From: Nemopilema nomurai
Taxonomy: Eukaryota > Cnidaria > Scyphozoa > Rhizostomeae > Rhizostomatidae
Assembly (NCBI GenBank): GCA_003864495.1
Contig: ML133365.1
Span: forward strand, 1,929,856-1,993,855
DNA length: 64,000 nt
Direction: 5' to 3'
Position numbers and translations under genes: made by a program. Under the pieces are notes generated by a model. It was not told the origin of the DNA and ran no database searches. It saw only the letters and a list, made by a program, of their open reading frames with translations. Below, one piece after another: positions 1-11,529 of the stretch (the stretch's first letter is position 1; each line of letters begins with the position of its first letter).

Positions 1-56
1 TATCTCATAAACCAAAAAAAAATCATTATCAAATTGCTGAATTTTCTCGGAAAACC

Positions 57-785
57 TTGGAGCTTGGCCCCCTCCCTATTCTACAGGTTCCACAACGCCA
101 CTGGACTGTGTGGACTGATGCTAGCTCACTTGGTCTGGGAGTGGTCCTGAAGGTGATGGCAGCATTGTGGAGGATGCGTTGTGGCTTAGAAAAGAGTCAG
201 ACCATTTGCACATTCATGTTGCAGAGCTTGCGGCTGTGGGTTTGGAGTGAACATGGCACATTTGCCTCACCTTTACGTTGGCTGTTGATTCACTCACCGT
301 TGTCAGCTGAACGACCAGTGTCATCGACAAGCGGAATCATGTCAAAACGAAGGGTGCTGCAGAGATGCTTGTCAAGCGTTGTTTGGGAGTGATTGGTTAT
401 GTAATCACTGAGTATGGTCTTGATGTGACACTTCATTTTGTACCTTCGGTGGAAAATAAAACTGGTCGCATGACCAGGGTACCAAGAAATGGCTTGAGTA
501 CCGTGGGACTGGTGAGCAGGCTGCAGATGTAGTTGCAGCTATCCCCACTGATGAAAGTCCTGAGGATGCCATTAGAGCGGCACATTTGCCTAGCCATCTT
601 TGCATCGATAGGACTCTCTTCCTTGCTCGGCAGATAAACAGTGATCTGTCAGGTCAGCAGGTGAAACAAGAGTTGGCTGAATGCGAAGCATGCCAGCGGA
701 TTGACCCTGCTTTGCGGGGAGAGAATATGGTGTCAACAGGTGATTTGGCCGTTGTGACAATTGGTGCCCAGTTACAGTGATGTGA
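57..785 (+). pseudogene. Ty3-like retroelement pol remnant (RNase H to integrase zinc finger)
   Basis: Broken piece of a retrotransposon pol gene. The first frame carries an RNase H-like start, WTVWTDASSLGLGVVL, with the first catalytic Asp in the TDAS motif. Neighbouring frames continue it (HIHVAELAAVG, then LAVDSLTVV), so several frameshifts separate the parts. From about 481 one frame runs to 780 and contains an H2C2-type integrase zinc finger: HLPSHL, then CEACQRIDPAL. RT, integrase core and LTRs are not in view; the element probably started upstream of the window. Assignment to Ty3-type is inference from the RNase H to H2C2 order. It cannot make a functional protein. Confidence 0.6.
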
Positions 786-1520
786 CTCATTTGGTAGCCA
801 GTTGTATTTGTTGAGGTTTGCGACCTGGCGTCGGTTGCAGACGTAGTGTCGTGATTGAGTGAGGGCCGTGTGACGGATAACTCAGGTAGGAGTTGTTGCT
901 GGATAACTCAACGGCATTTTGGTCAGCAATGGTTGCTCAGTTTTCTGACGAGTGGGGAATAGTCTGCGATTGCGGGCTGCTTACGGGTGGCAATGGAATC
1001 GTAGAGAGGAAACACTGAGGAATCAAGAGGATTGCAGAGTGAGGAGGAATCACTTCTGAGGAGGCCACATTTTGGTCAGTGTGACACCTCGGAAGGAAAC
1101 AGAAGTGAGCTCTGTTCCTTCAAATCAGTTCCTTCAAACCTAGGAAGACGGCGACAGCTTCGAGAAATAGGCCTTGAAATACGTTCGTTGAAAGCTACAA
1201 GAACCAGTTGAAAGTACAATAACATTCCAAGACTCCATCTTCGAGATAGTTCAAGAAATACACCATGAATATTCTTCGCTTCTTTTCCATTTGATTTGAA
1301 GCCATGATTCTTCTAGATATATCATAAAAAAAGTAGGATATTCTTTTGCTTGAGATTGGCGCCATATTGTCTTAACGTTGTCATTTGTCTTTTTTCACAA
1401 GTAAATAAACGCAGATTGATAGCTTTGCGAGGTAAAAGCTTTTAAAAAAAGCTGTTTTTTGAAAATTAAACTTAAACTATTGCAGGATACACAGATTAAA
1501 CAAACAAGGATAAAGTTTAG
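786..1520. other. non-coding stretch after the pol remnant
   Basis: No open frame or recognised domain. It may include 3' sequence or LTR of the preceding retroelement (an AATAAA lies near 1404 and the region is richer in GA than its flank), but no second copy of this sequence occurs in the window, so no LTR can be claimed. Confidence 0.3.
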
Positions 1521-2778
1521 TAATCAACTGTTTACCACCGCCTCATCCCCTTATTTTTGAGGGATCCGCTTTACTGACTTACATTGATAATTCTATTCTC
1601 GCTTCTCGCCTTGTGTATTCTCGTCTTCCCTCCACCTCGTTGTCATTGAAATTACGAAAACTGGCTCTAGGCAATGGTGGCGACTCTGAAGCAATTGCTG
1701 TGGTAGATTTTGTTGAATTATCTGGGGCACTTTTTGGAGAACAAAGCATAAAAAAGCAAAGGACCGGTAAGTATTTATTTCCTTAAACTCTCTGTATTTG
1801 CTCCTTGTTTAGCTTGGCTTTATATGCAAGGAGAGTCAAATCAGTACTAGCGCAATGTAGGTACACTCCTTGCACCGCTTTGTCAGACAAAAAATTATTG
1901 TGCAATATATCCACTTCTTGGTCAAATCTAATCATATCACTTTTGAGCTTTCCTCAGTTTATACACTATCAATGACATGATGCATCATATTTTTAATAAG
2001 CAACAACAATATAAAAACTGCAATTTTTGTAAGATTTCTAACCAACTGCAACTTTACTGTATATGAATATATGAAGCGTTTGAGTATGTAAGCTAGGCTT
2101 GAGTATTTTAATTTCACTTGAATTTTTCTCGCAAAAAATATTGATAGATTTAAAACTATTTACACTGAAATCCATCAATTTTGAGTCAAAAAGGATCCCC
2201 TGTATGCATTTGTTTATGAGTCAAAAAGGGTCCCCTGTATGCATTTGTTTATGGATACAGTTCCGTTAGTACATGCAAACTTTGCAATGCAAAGCGATTC
2301 ACAGTTATTCTCATATCAACGGTATTAATGATTTATAGATTTCTTCGAATATATTTCTTGGAATGAGAGTTATTGAAAGTTCTTGAGAATTCTTTAGAAT
2401 CCTTGAATTTATAATGACACCACATTGAGACATTTTTAAATATGCTATCTAAAAATCTAAACCATTCAAGTTTGAGTTCATTTTAAATCAAATAGTTCAT
2501 TGGTTTAAAATATAAAAAGTTTATTTCTCAATTTGATTTTGTTTCTGTTTGAATATACAGGGAGAAAGAAGGTATGCTGTTCTCTGGTGGCAAGTCGCTA
2601 TCGTCAAGGTGCATTTTTAAACGATCATAAAATGCCAACAATTCTTGTATTGGAACATACAAGTATAATATGCCTTGGCTTCATTCCAAACTGTAACTCC
2701 TACAAGTTGGTACCTGCCAAAAAAGAAGAACTTTGCACTTCTTTGCTGCTTAGTAAATTTAAACCCTATTTTTCATGA
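1521..2778 (+). CDS. candidate spliced gene, two 3' exons, product unknown
   Basis: Not recognised. One frame is open from 1514 to a strong donor (ACCG|GTAAGT at 1766/1767) and reads like protein (for example LTYIDNSILASRLVYSRLP and VDFVELSGALFGEQ). It ends in phase 1. A pyrimidine-rich tract and CAG lie at 2538-2560, and the next exon starts at 2561 in the matching phase, giving GRKKVCCSLVASRYRQG and a stop (TGA) at 2776-2778. The exon 1 start is uncertain: an in-frame TAA lies at 1511 and a weak acceptor TTTAG at 1516-1520. What is seen: donor, acceptor, phase match and open frames. The function is unknown and it could be a host gene or part of an old element. Confidence 0.33.
1767..2560 (+). 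other. predicted intron of the candidate gene
   Basis: AT-rich, no open frame of note, bounded by GTAAGT and a polypyrimidine tract plus CAG. It contains the 35-bp direct duplication listed separately. Confidence 0.3.
2183..2252. repeat. 35-bp tandem duplication, two copies
   Basis: The unit at 2183-2217 is repeated immediately at 2218-2252 with one mismatch (GGATCCCC versus GGGTCCCC). Each unit starts GAGTCAAAAAGG and ends GCATTTGTTTAT. No function is evident. Confidence 0.9.
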
Positions 2779-3987
2779 TGGGATATCATCTAGTTGTACC
2801 CGAATACTCACATGGCATTGCATGGTAGCTTAAAAATTGGGCAACTTTGTGTTTATTACTTAGGGCCTGTAGTAGATCTGTTTTTATACATCACATTGAT
2901 AAAAATCTTGATTAAGAATCTTTCTCTTAAGATATAATCTGTCTTGCATTAATCAAATTCTTTTGAACAGAACATTATATTTAATTCACATAACTTAATG
3001 ACTGAATTTATAAGGAGTATTAGTGACAGTCTGATAGTCAATTTGCAAATTTATGTTATGTAAATCTTATTATATATAAGTTTGACTGAATAACTGTCAA
3101 ACCATCATCCAGCTATCTATAGCTATTGCCATAGCTATTGACAGCTTGAAGCAAGTTTTAAAAAAATCATTATTTGCATAAATTCAAATAGTTTCTCTTC
3201 ATTCATTTTTTTTCCAGGAATCCATACCTGTGTTGATTATGAAGTTGGATGCATTCAGGAATTTCTCCAAATGTCAAGTTACCATTCCTGCTTGGGAGGT
3301 CGATATTTATAGGTAATAAAACAGGTACTCTGGCCTGAAAGAATGTCTTTGGTGGGAATGATCTTCTCCCATTGTAATAATAACTAATTTTCCTGCAAAT
3401 ATATTTCATTTCATTTATTTGATTGCTAAAGTTGTATGATAAAAAACTTATTATTCTTGATCAATTATTTAGTAACATGCAAGAATTTGGAATTGAGGAG
3501 TGTCATTACTTGTAAACTTACAGCTGGCTCAATAAATATGATTGCATTGATGATAATAGAAATTGATTTCCAGAACAAGTAAAAATGGAAATAATGAATT
3601 TATCTATGATCAATTGTGCCCTGTTTGAGTTGTTTAGTGGATTAATTTAACCATTGCAAAATTTAATTGTTTAGGGAAAGTCTGGATAGGTTACTCAACA
3701 TATCTGACCAAGAGGGATGTGCATTTGTCAGGTTACGGTTGTTGCTTTCTCTTCAGTGCAGGAAATTGAAAAAATGAAATTGTTAAGAGGGATGCTTCAT
3801 TGAGGAAGGTTTTTATTTCAAAGGTTGGTCAGCATAATGTTTGCTCAATAGTCTATTTCACACTGAATCTGAGCCAATTGTGAAAGTATTCTTGATGGAC
3901 ACATTCTGCACAAATGAAAAGAAACTATATATTTGATTCCAAAATCCAGTCTTTAACGTAAACGCAAAAAAAAGATTTTGTCAGCAC
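2779..3987. other. AT-rich intergenic stretch with one candidate exon
   Basis: No long open frame. The only structured piece is at 3218-3312, where TTTTTTTTCCAG precedes and GGTAATA follows an open stretch of 95 nt encoding ESIPVLIMKLDAFRNF and continuing to EVDIY. Its phase (0) does not match the donor at 1766 (phase 1), so it belongs either to another splice form or to nothing. Confidence 0.25.
3218..3312 (+). other. candidate internal exon
   Basis: Bounded by TTTTTTTTCCAG and AG|GTAATA and open throughout in frame 0 with protein-like composition. Read in the phase left by the donor at 1766 it would instead end in a stop right at the 3' edge. The evidence is limited to splice signals and openness. 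Confidence 0.2.
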
Positions 3988-5346
3988 TTAATCTCCATGC
4001 AAGCGAGGTAAGGACTTGAATGTTTGGCTTAATTTTGCTCTAGGACAGGCTTTGTTTGAGCACTCAGAAACTTGTTGGTACTTGTAGGCAAATGAAAGGT
4101 GACGGACGAACATTTCAGTTTCATTGTCATAGAAACTGCATGCACCTGTGATTGGATCCATGCGATTCATTTTCGCGAGCTGCAACTTTGCGTCAAGATA
4201 CCTATATAATGGGATATGTTTCAAAACATTCTTCATTTCTACAGACGCCATATTCATCAAGATATAAAACATATCTCTAAAACGAACATTAACAACTTGA
4301 CAGAGCATCAGCCATTTATCAATTTGACATGTATTTATTAACCTGACTTTTCTTGCGTCTGATGTGTACGTTCCTCCCCAAGAGGGCAATATTTGTGAAC
4401 GATCAGGCGCCAGTCCCAGCACTCACATTGGGGAATCCCTAAACTGCCCTTAAAAGTCTCACGCCCTGACGAAGATTTTATTTCAAACATCAGACTTGTC
4501 TTATCTGCCGATATAATGCTGCTATCGCTAATATAGTCCGTTTCGGCATTTCTTGTACGAACCAAACAGTGCTGAATAAATGCTTTTGGACGGTTTTGCA
4601 AGTACGATGGAATGTTTTGTCCATAGGATCTAATCCCGTTAGATTGTTGTGCCTTAACATTTGCTGTTAGATACTCCCGATACTGATATGGCAAGAAACG
4701 TTCAATTATCACGTCAGTAATGCCACAAAGAGTCTTTTCCGTTGACTTCTTTAAAAATTTGTATTTCAATAGCTTATTCAATGATTCTGCTCCATTGTTC
4801 GTATTGAAATTTCTTTCTAATTCCTTTTCTCTAAATGCACGCGCCCAATGCTGGACAAGAAAGCCACCATTGATTAATATATCTTTGAACAACTAAATTA
4901 GATTTCCACACCTCTGATGCTCTGAGTGTCTCTACGGCTTTGATAAAAAGATTGTAAGAAGGGCCATTTGAATTATTTGGTGAATCAGCTAGTGCATCAG
5001 CGATCAGACGTAGCTGTTTGAGTAGCTCCTCGCGTTTGATACACAACAAACTGGATTCCTTTCATCTTGTCCAGCGTTCCCATGCTTGTTCTCTATGGAA
5101 TGCACACATTAAAACTCTTGTGTTGCAGTCTTTAAACGCTAGAAAAGAAGGGTAGTCGTAAGTATTTCTTAACAGGCCACCGACATAACCGTTAGATTTA
5201 CCTGCTATCTTGTACCCAGCATTGGTGTTGACAATGACAAAAAACAATGGTAGTACATATTTTGTAGTCTTGTTTGTTGCATCCATAAGACAAATATTGT
5301 TCCCATATTTTTGTAACAGGTTTCTTTGCCAAGCCTCCTGATGCAC
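3988..5346 (-). pseudogene. MULE-like transposase, frameshifted
   Basis: Mutator-like (MULE) transposases cut and join DNA with a DDE/RNase H-fold core. Four overlapping minus-strand frames carry successive parts. 5346-5062: LMDATNKTTKYVLPLFF with the first catalytic Asp, followed by the REQAWERW segment typical of the family. 5049-4831: helical linker. 4892-4338: NNGAESLNKLLKYKFLKK and a SWIM-like cysteine patch, CECWDW. 4422-3988: C-terminal region. At least three frame breaks separate them, so this is a dead copy. No terminal inverted repeats were found. The MULE assignment rests on recalled family motifs; a related SWIM-containing DDE family is the main alternative. Confidence 0.6.
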
Positions 5347-6522
5347 GTAAAGAAGCTTTTGTTGAAACTGCTTTGAATGTATTTCGTGAGGGTTGAAGTC
5401 CCTATTTTGAAGATTTCAAAAACACAAAATTTTTTTCAAAGAGTTCGGAAAATTGTGCAGCATTTGCTGATCAAACTTTCGCCTTGAATGAATTTTTTAA
5501 TAACAGGAATTGGGAATCTTTGCTATCAAACTTAATTTTGCTCAGCTTAAAGGGACGTGAAACATTTATGCAACCATACTTTCGACATTTTTAGTTTTGT
5601 TTGAAGATTATCTGCCTTTTGAAAGCTTTTAAACTTTTTGAAAAAAATTAACGCAAGGCAAAGGACTCACGAGGAAACTTCCCGATACCCAGATGGTCCT
5701 TTGCATAACGCTGTTTATGAATGTGAAATTGTTTGGGATAAAAAATCTTGGACATGAAAAGGGACTTGCGTCGGATTTTTAATCATGGGCTCTGACACAT
5801 GTTGGAAAGTGGAGATGTGGGGATGGGGATGGGCAAGGGAAAATTTAACAATCATAAGAAAGAGTTTCAAAAAGTTGTCATTGCTTTGCAACTCGTTTAA
5901 ATATCTGCTATATTTCAATGGGCTATTTCAAAAGTGATGAATTACCATCTAATTTATATTTTCTTGCATATCTTCTCAAACAGTCCTTCTCTTTTTGACT
6001 GAAGCCATTGGGATAAAGTTGTTTAAGACGGTTGGTCTTGTTTGAATGATAATTCAAAACTTCTTTCATTTTTTGAAAATCCCTTACTTCATCATTTCTT
6101 CCATACTTACATTTTCAATTGATTCTTGATCCTTCTTTGTAATCTCCTGTAATCTTCTTGATCCTTCTTCGAGCTATGATAACTGTTTGTGATCGCTCTT
6201 GAAGAGAAATGGCATAAAGGTCTGCCAATGAGATATATTTAAGCTATTTCTCCCCTATAAGGTAATGATCTTGTTGACAATGTAAGTGATTTTGCTGACA
6301 ATTTTTCTAACGTGATTTTCTGTTATAATACTGAAAACATATTTGCTGTATCCGTTCAAGCGCATATGCTCATCATGGAGCAGATCCGTATTGCAGCTTT
6401 TTTAGAAACGCACATCTGTTGAAACACATGTGTCCAGTGTGACGCATATGCACTTCACGCCATTCACAGCAAGGGACTGCATGTCAGCCATTACACTGTA
6501 AAACTTGAGACGCATATGTGCC
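5347..6522. other. no gene seen
   Basis: Low-GC sequence without a supported coding region. Its left part could hold N-terminal sequence of the MULE-like transposase, but no frame shows it. Confidence 0.4.
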
Positions 6523-6969
6523 TCAGCCCATGCAGAAATGCATGCGCACCAGCTCAACTTTAATCGCACTATGAGATATGGTCTTCTTGGCCAGAGATTG
6601 TTTTACAAAAAACCTTTTTAATACACTGCCCATATGTTTAAATAAATCGACTGTATGTTTATAATCCACCCCTGTAAGAGCCAACTGCCTGTCTTTTTGG
6701 TCTGATCCTGTTCCCTCTAGAAGCATGAATGCACGAACTGCTTCAAGAAGCTCTATTTTGAATGTCTTTGTTTTATTGTAAAGCTTTTCGAAATCCATTA
6801 CATAAACATCCATCAACATGTCAGTCTTTCGGTTGAATCGGTCAAAATCACAGAATGATTCATATGCATCAGATAATTCATCCTTCTTAAATATTTGATC
6901 CATGTAAGTGATTTGTTTCGTAATGCCATCTGTGCCTTTCAAATCATCAATCATCACATCACTTAACAC
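6523..6969 (-). pseudogene. retrotransposon gag-like fragment
   Basis: An uninterrupted 148-codon minus-strand frame with a gag-type helical pattern: DELSDAYESFCDFDRFNR, then MDVYVMDFEKLYNKTK, then LLEAVRAFMLLEGTGSDQKD and a TGVDY segment. This order (aromatic-rich helix, FEKLYNK helix, LLE-type helix) is seen in gag proteins of copia-like and similar LTR elements. There is no zinc knuckle, pol or LTR near it, so it is an orphan scrap. The element class is uncertain. Confidence 0.5.
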
Positions 6970-9900
6970 TTTATCTCTTATTCCACTATCTCTTATCCTG
7001 TCAGTTTGTTGAGGGAGAGTAAGATGTTATGGGCCTGAGAGTTGGAGAAGCAAAATCGAAGTACTAGACATTTGTTTACAAGTGTTACCTACAAAATGTT
7101 ATTGAGCTATTGGAGCAGCGGAGTGAAGACTTTGGATATCTAATTTCTGCAAAAATCAGCAGTGAAGTGTGTGAGAATCTTTAGAGGGTATGTATTATCT
7201 TCAAATGCCAAAAGAGGGCAAATTAAGCCAAACGCCCGAAAGACTGAAAATCACCATATCCAAGAGACCCTCAAGACAACACAAGGCTCAAGTCAGATGT
7301 GGGTATTTTTTTAGATTGACCAAAACACATGTAAAGGAAAAGACTGGAAGTTATTTGGGACAGACGTATGCATGAGGCAACAAAAGATGCCATTTTAGAA
7401 GAGTTTGGGTAATCCTGGCTTCACATTCAATCTACTGTGAATAAAAGAAACAAGCGTCAGGAAGAGTCGTGACAACAAATGCTCGAAAAATTTCTAAGTG
7501 CCAAGCTGCGACAATGGCAGGAAGTTGTTTTATGCCTTATAAGAACACAGCAGCCCAAAAAAAATAATCTTCATGGTGGACGAACATGGCAAAGTACATG
7601 CTGCCAGGGAGAACGCCTTGCATTTCACATGCACATCCTGGTGGGATATTGCATATGCATGGAAGGCGAGTGGTATATTGTGTTCGACATAAACTGTGAA
7701 AAGTCAGAAAAACTGAACTATTCCACTTTAGAGATTATTAAAAAAGAGTAGTATTTAGCACCAAGTACAGATCATCGACAAAAGTTTTTTCAAATGCCAA
7801 TAGTTATGTATATGAGTAATTCGACACATCAGACATATTGATGCTTTAACAACATCTCCAGATCCGGTAAAAAGTACAGTAAGCTATACTGTAGAGGATT
7901 ATCGATATGCCCAGGAGCTCGAGGTCAAATGAAAACGATGGAAGAAAGATTGTCGTTATTGTTGTTCTTCGTTGGTAGGGCAAGAAATGCTTTAAACTCG
8001 CTAATGAGATTGGTCTCTGCAATTCGGATTCGTCAAAGTGAGGTTCCAATCTTGTTGTGAAGTACATGACAGAATAACGTACTTAGTTATAGATATGTGG
8101 CTGGGCTGAGCTTATAACCAAAACTTTGCACTACAGAGATGTGTTTCCGAACCTGGTATTCGTTCAAGTGGGCTTCCAAGCCCGCCACCATTAAAGGAGG
8201 TATAGCAAATCATTACAAGGACGGGAGCCCAGGTACCCGAATGAAAGTTTTAGAGAGAAGCCCAGCCCAAGCACATGTACAAGGAGGGGAGATTGATCCA
8301 ATATGAAAGTGTGCGATGTGAACGCACCAAAACATCTAACATCACATTGTGCTTTCTTTCACTCCTAGTCTTCACTTCAACTGCTAAAATTTTGAAATTA
8401 TGAGTGCTTTTGAATTTAAAGGTTTTAGGTTATTCTTTGTACAAGGGGAGGGTGATCAAACCTTTTAAAAGTTGCACCTGCTCTGTGAATTAATGCTTTT
8501 TAAATATGTGTTAGTTATTACATTAATTCCAAACATTTTGCATGGTGCAATTTCGCATGTTTTAATGGCTTCGGACTATTTACGACAAATGTTTTCATTG
8601 AATGCGAATCATTGGCAAAGAAATTCAAACAATACTCCCAACTCATCACAACAGATAAAACATCTTCAATTTCACTGCTCTCTACTACTGTAAAAGCTTA
8701 GATTCTCTTATAGCTTGCCGGGAAATTTATTTATTTCAATCCTTTTTTAGTTGATATGGGTTGATAATGTTAAAGCTGAGTATTGTAATTGTTAAAGATG
8801 AGAAACCCCTTGACAGTTGAAATATTCTCTTGCGTGTGCGATTACAACAGTACTGTGATGTCAGGCTTCAAAGTCCCATCAATTGTTATATTTTTATGAA
8901 TTATATTTCATAAAGTATAGTATATATTTTTAAGACTACTTTCTGGTGTGCAATGTTTCTTAAGAAACAGACCATAACTCCCTCGACTGAGAATGCCAAC
9001 CCCTCATAAAGAGCTATTGAACACATTTGTCGGATTGGAGGCTGTTTCATAATTTCATAGAAATGAGAGTGTTTTGAGTGTTTCACCCAATTTTTGTGAC
9101 CAACTGCTATGAAAATTTATGAGTGTTGTTTAAGCCTAGCTTAATTACCCAGAACAAATATTACCCATAACCTCGCAGTCATGCCTGTGCAGCTTGTAAA
9201 AAGTTGAACAGAACTGTTCAATATCGTATAACTTAACTTTCCATTATATAATTCTATATTATTTTGTATTATTCAATTTTAAAACAAGTTGTATAATACC
9301 CAACTAATGTTTTATTTTATTTTTATTTTAACATAAAGACTTTATACGAAAAAAAATTATACCTTAACCCGGCTGTTTTTTGAAGCTGCAAGGGGCCTGT
9401 CTAAAGTTAATTTTCTGAATTTTAAGGAAAAATTGGAAGAGGCCACTGATACAAATTGTGGCTATAACAAAGTTACTTTGCCTAAAAGGAAAACTGTGAA
9501 AAACATCATTTTCGAAACATCATAGAAAACAAAATCAATCGTGAAATTAATGTGTATTGTGTTAAAGTTTCGAGTTATTAGGATGTCCAATCACACGAGA
9601 AACAATTCTAGATGATCAATAAAGGCATTTTATTGGCAGAGATCAATGGTGCACTGACCTGGAAACAGAGAGCCTTTTTGAAAATCTAGATTAGGCATTC
9701 CATTTATTAGAAACTAAACTATTGTCTGTACTTCATTTCTTTTGCATCTTTAGCAATCCAAAAAGTTGTATTTTCGTCGGAAAATGTTTCTTCCTTAAGA
9801 GTTCCTTAATCGTCACTGCACAATTAGTGTCATAAAAATGAAATTCTGTATCTTGTCTTTACTTTTTGTCTTTGGCTATATAACCTCCAACCATTGAAAC

Positions 9901-10138
9901 AGTTATGTCAACATACTTAACAGAGCCGTCTCTACATTTTCAATTGGCGAAATGACAGTGAAATAAATCAGGCTAGCATGCATTTTCAGTTTCATCTTAC
10001 CACAAAGCAAAAGTTGCTAAGGCAATCTGAAATCAACAGAAGCTCCAGGACACAATAACCTGCCCCCTAAAATGCTGAAAAATGCTGCTCTGACTTTAGG
10101 TGTGCCTCTAACGTATATCATAAATAGATCATTGGCAG
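6970..10138. other. long AT-rich stretch, no supported gene
   Basis: Several frames of 60-90 codons occur on both strands (for example 7190-7375 and 7479-7751 on the plus strand), but none shows a domain, splice-site support or composition unlike background. An AT-rich tract lies near 9240-9350. I see no tRNA or repeat array here. Confidence 0.4.
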
Positions 10139-10580
10139 TGTCACGATTTCTTAGTATTGTTAGGAATTCTCCTTGGTTCCTTATTGCACATCGTTAGCTG
10201 CAACACACTTCTCGTTCGTGCGTCATGGCATTGTCTCGTGTTAGCAACATCCCTTTTCTTTGTTTTGTTTATAGGTGCGGAATTTTTCCAGGATTGTTAG
10301 ACCCTAATGCCTAGTTTAGTCATAGTTGTTTATTTCGTTTTCCTTGTTTCACAGGTATCATTTACGTATGTTTTTGTTTAGTTTAGCGTCATTAAGCTTG
10401 TTTTAGCATTCCTATTCAGCCCTTCCCTTCCTTTCCCATGTTTTCACGTCATACTTTTTACGTATTTCATGTTGTTAATGAAACTTACTCATTATTTTCT
10501 AAATATATATCCTCTTGCTTTAAAGTATAAATACAGCATGTAAAGTTCGAATAAGGAGGACGAGTTAAAGTGGCTCAAAG
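10139..10580 (+). repeat. 5' LTR of the Ty3 element
   Basis: Starts TGTCACGATTTCTTAG and matches 15470-15886 along its length, apart from about 25 bp (TTCGTGCGTCATGG region) absent downstream. Homology to the 3' copy ends at GGCTCAAAG because that copy is cut off, so the true LTR may extend up to about 100 bp further. Confidence 0.9.
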
Positions 10581-10764
10581 AAGTACGTGAACTTTATGTA
10601 TTTGTGCTATCTGAGTTATAACTTTTGTCTTTAAGGACTACTGTTAGGATAACTTAAGTCTCATAACACACGGGGTGTGACTTTTTATGGTGATAGGAGT
10701 GGAATTCTAACTGAAGTAAACGTTTCAACGAGTCCAAAAGGATAGAAAAAGATGGCACACAGAG

Positions 10765-11139
10765 ATGAAAACAAAGCTGATGCAATTCACGTTGCCCCTC
10801 AAAGACCAGTGCCAGACCTGGGAAAACGATTGTCGATATCCAGCCTTTTACAATGAAGAGATAACAGAATGGCTGATTAACTGGGGTACTGCAGCAGTGG
10901 CAAATGGGTGGACCAACGAGAAACAAATTCAGTTGATCCCAGAATACCTGAGTGGACGAGCAGCCAGAATGTTTTGGAAGCTGCAAGAGATTGCCCAAGG
11001 ATCAAATAAATCAGTTGCAGAATTCTCAGAGAAGATCGACAAGTTAGTGATAAAGGTACACAATGGCTTGGATAGCCTTGAAAGAAAATATCGCATAGCG
11101 TGTGAATTTTCCATAAAAGGATTTCGCCCGGAATAAAAG
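10765..11139 (+). pseudogene. Ty3 gag-like ORF, truncated
   Basis: Capsid-type protein that would package the element's RNA. The 123-codon frame contains ANGWTNEKQIQLIPEYLSG, a strongly gag-like segment, preceded by a Trp-rich helix (WENDCRYPAFYNEEITEWL) and followed by SVAEFSEKIDKL. It ends at 11137-11139, well short of a nucleocapsid, and no zinc knuckle follows in frame. It lies about 185 bp inside the 5' LTR homology, where gag is expected. Confidence 0.7.
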
Positions 11140-11516
11140 AAACAGTGTGGGAAAAGAGCCCTTGTTTGTTGCAAGAAGCGACTACCGCAGCAGAGAAGTA
11201 TTTGTAAATTCATTGGGAAGGAAATCTCGCGTAAATACGATCTCTGATGATGTTATGGCAACCATTCAAAAATTCTAGCCGCCCCCTGAGAAGTCAGCAG
11301 CAGAACACAAATCGATCATGACTCGTAGAGGACATGAATTTGCAGCCGTTTATATGAGATGTTAACGCCATTCATGATGATTATGCTGCCGAAAACATGT
11401 CTGAAGTGCCCATTGAAGACCTGAACATCAGACACTTGTCAAGAAAACAACAATCAGATCTGCCTTCAGTCCTAAAGAAACACCATGTTTGGCCAACGTC
11501 GGGACAATTGGGGACA

Positions 11517-11529
11517 ATACACCTTGTAG
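11517..11529 (+). repeat. target site duplication, left copy
   Basis: ATACACCTTGTAG, repeated at 13129-13141 on the other side of the LINE. Excising one copy plus the LINE rejoins the Ty3 pol frame. Confidence 0.9.

Noticed and set aside
7190..7751. Two plus-strand frames of 61 and 90 codons
   Set aside because: No domain, no shared frame, no splice support. Could be a very old element, but nothing can be defended.
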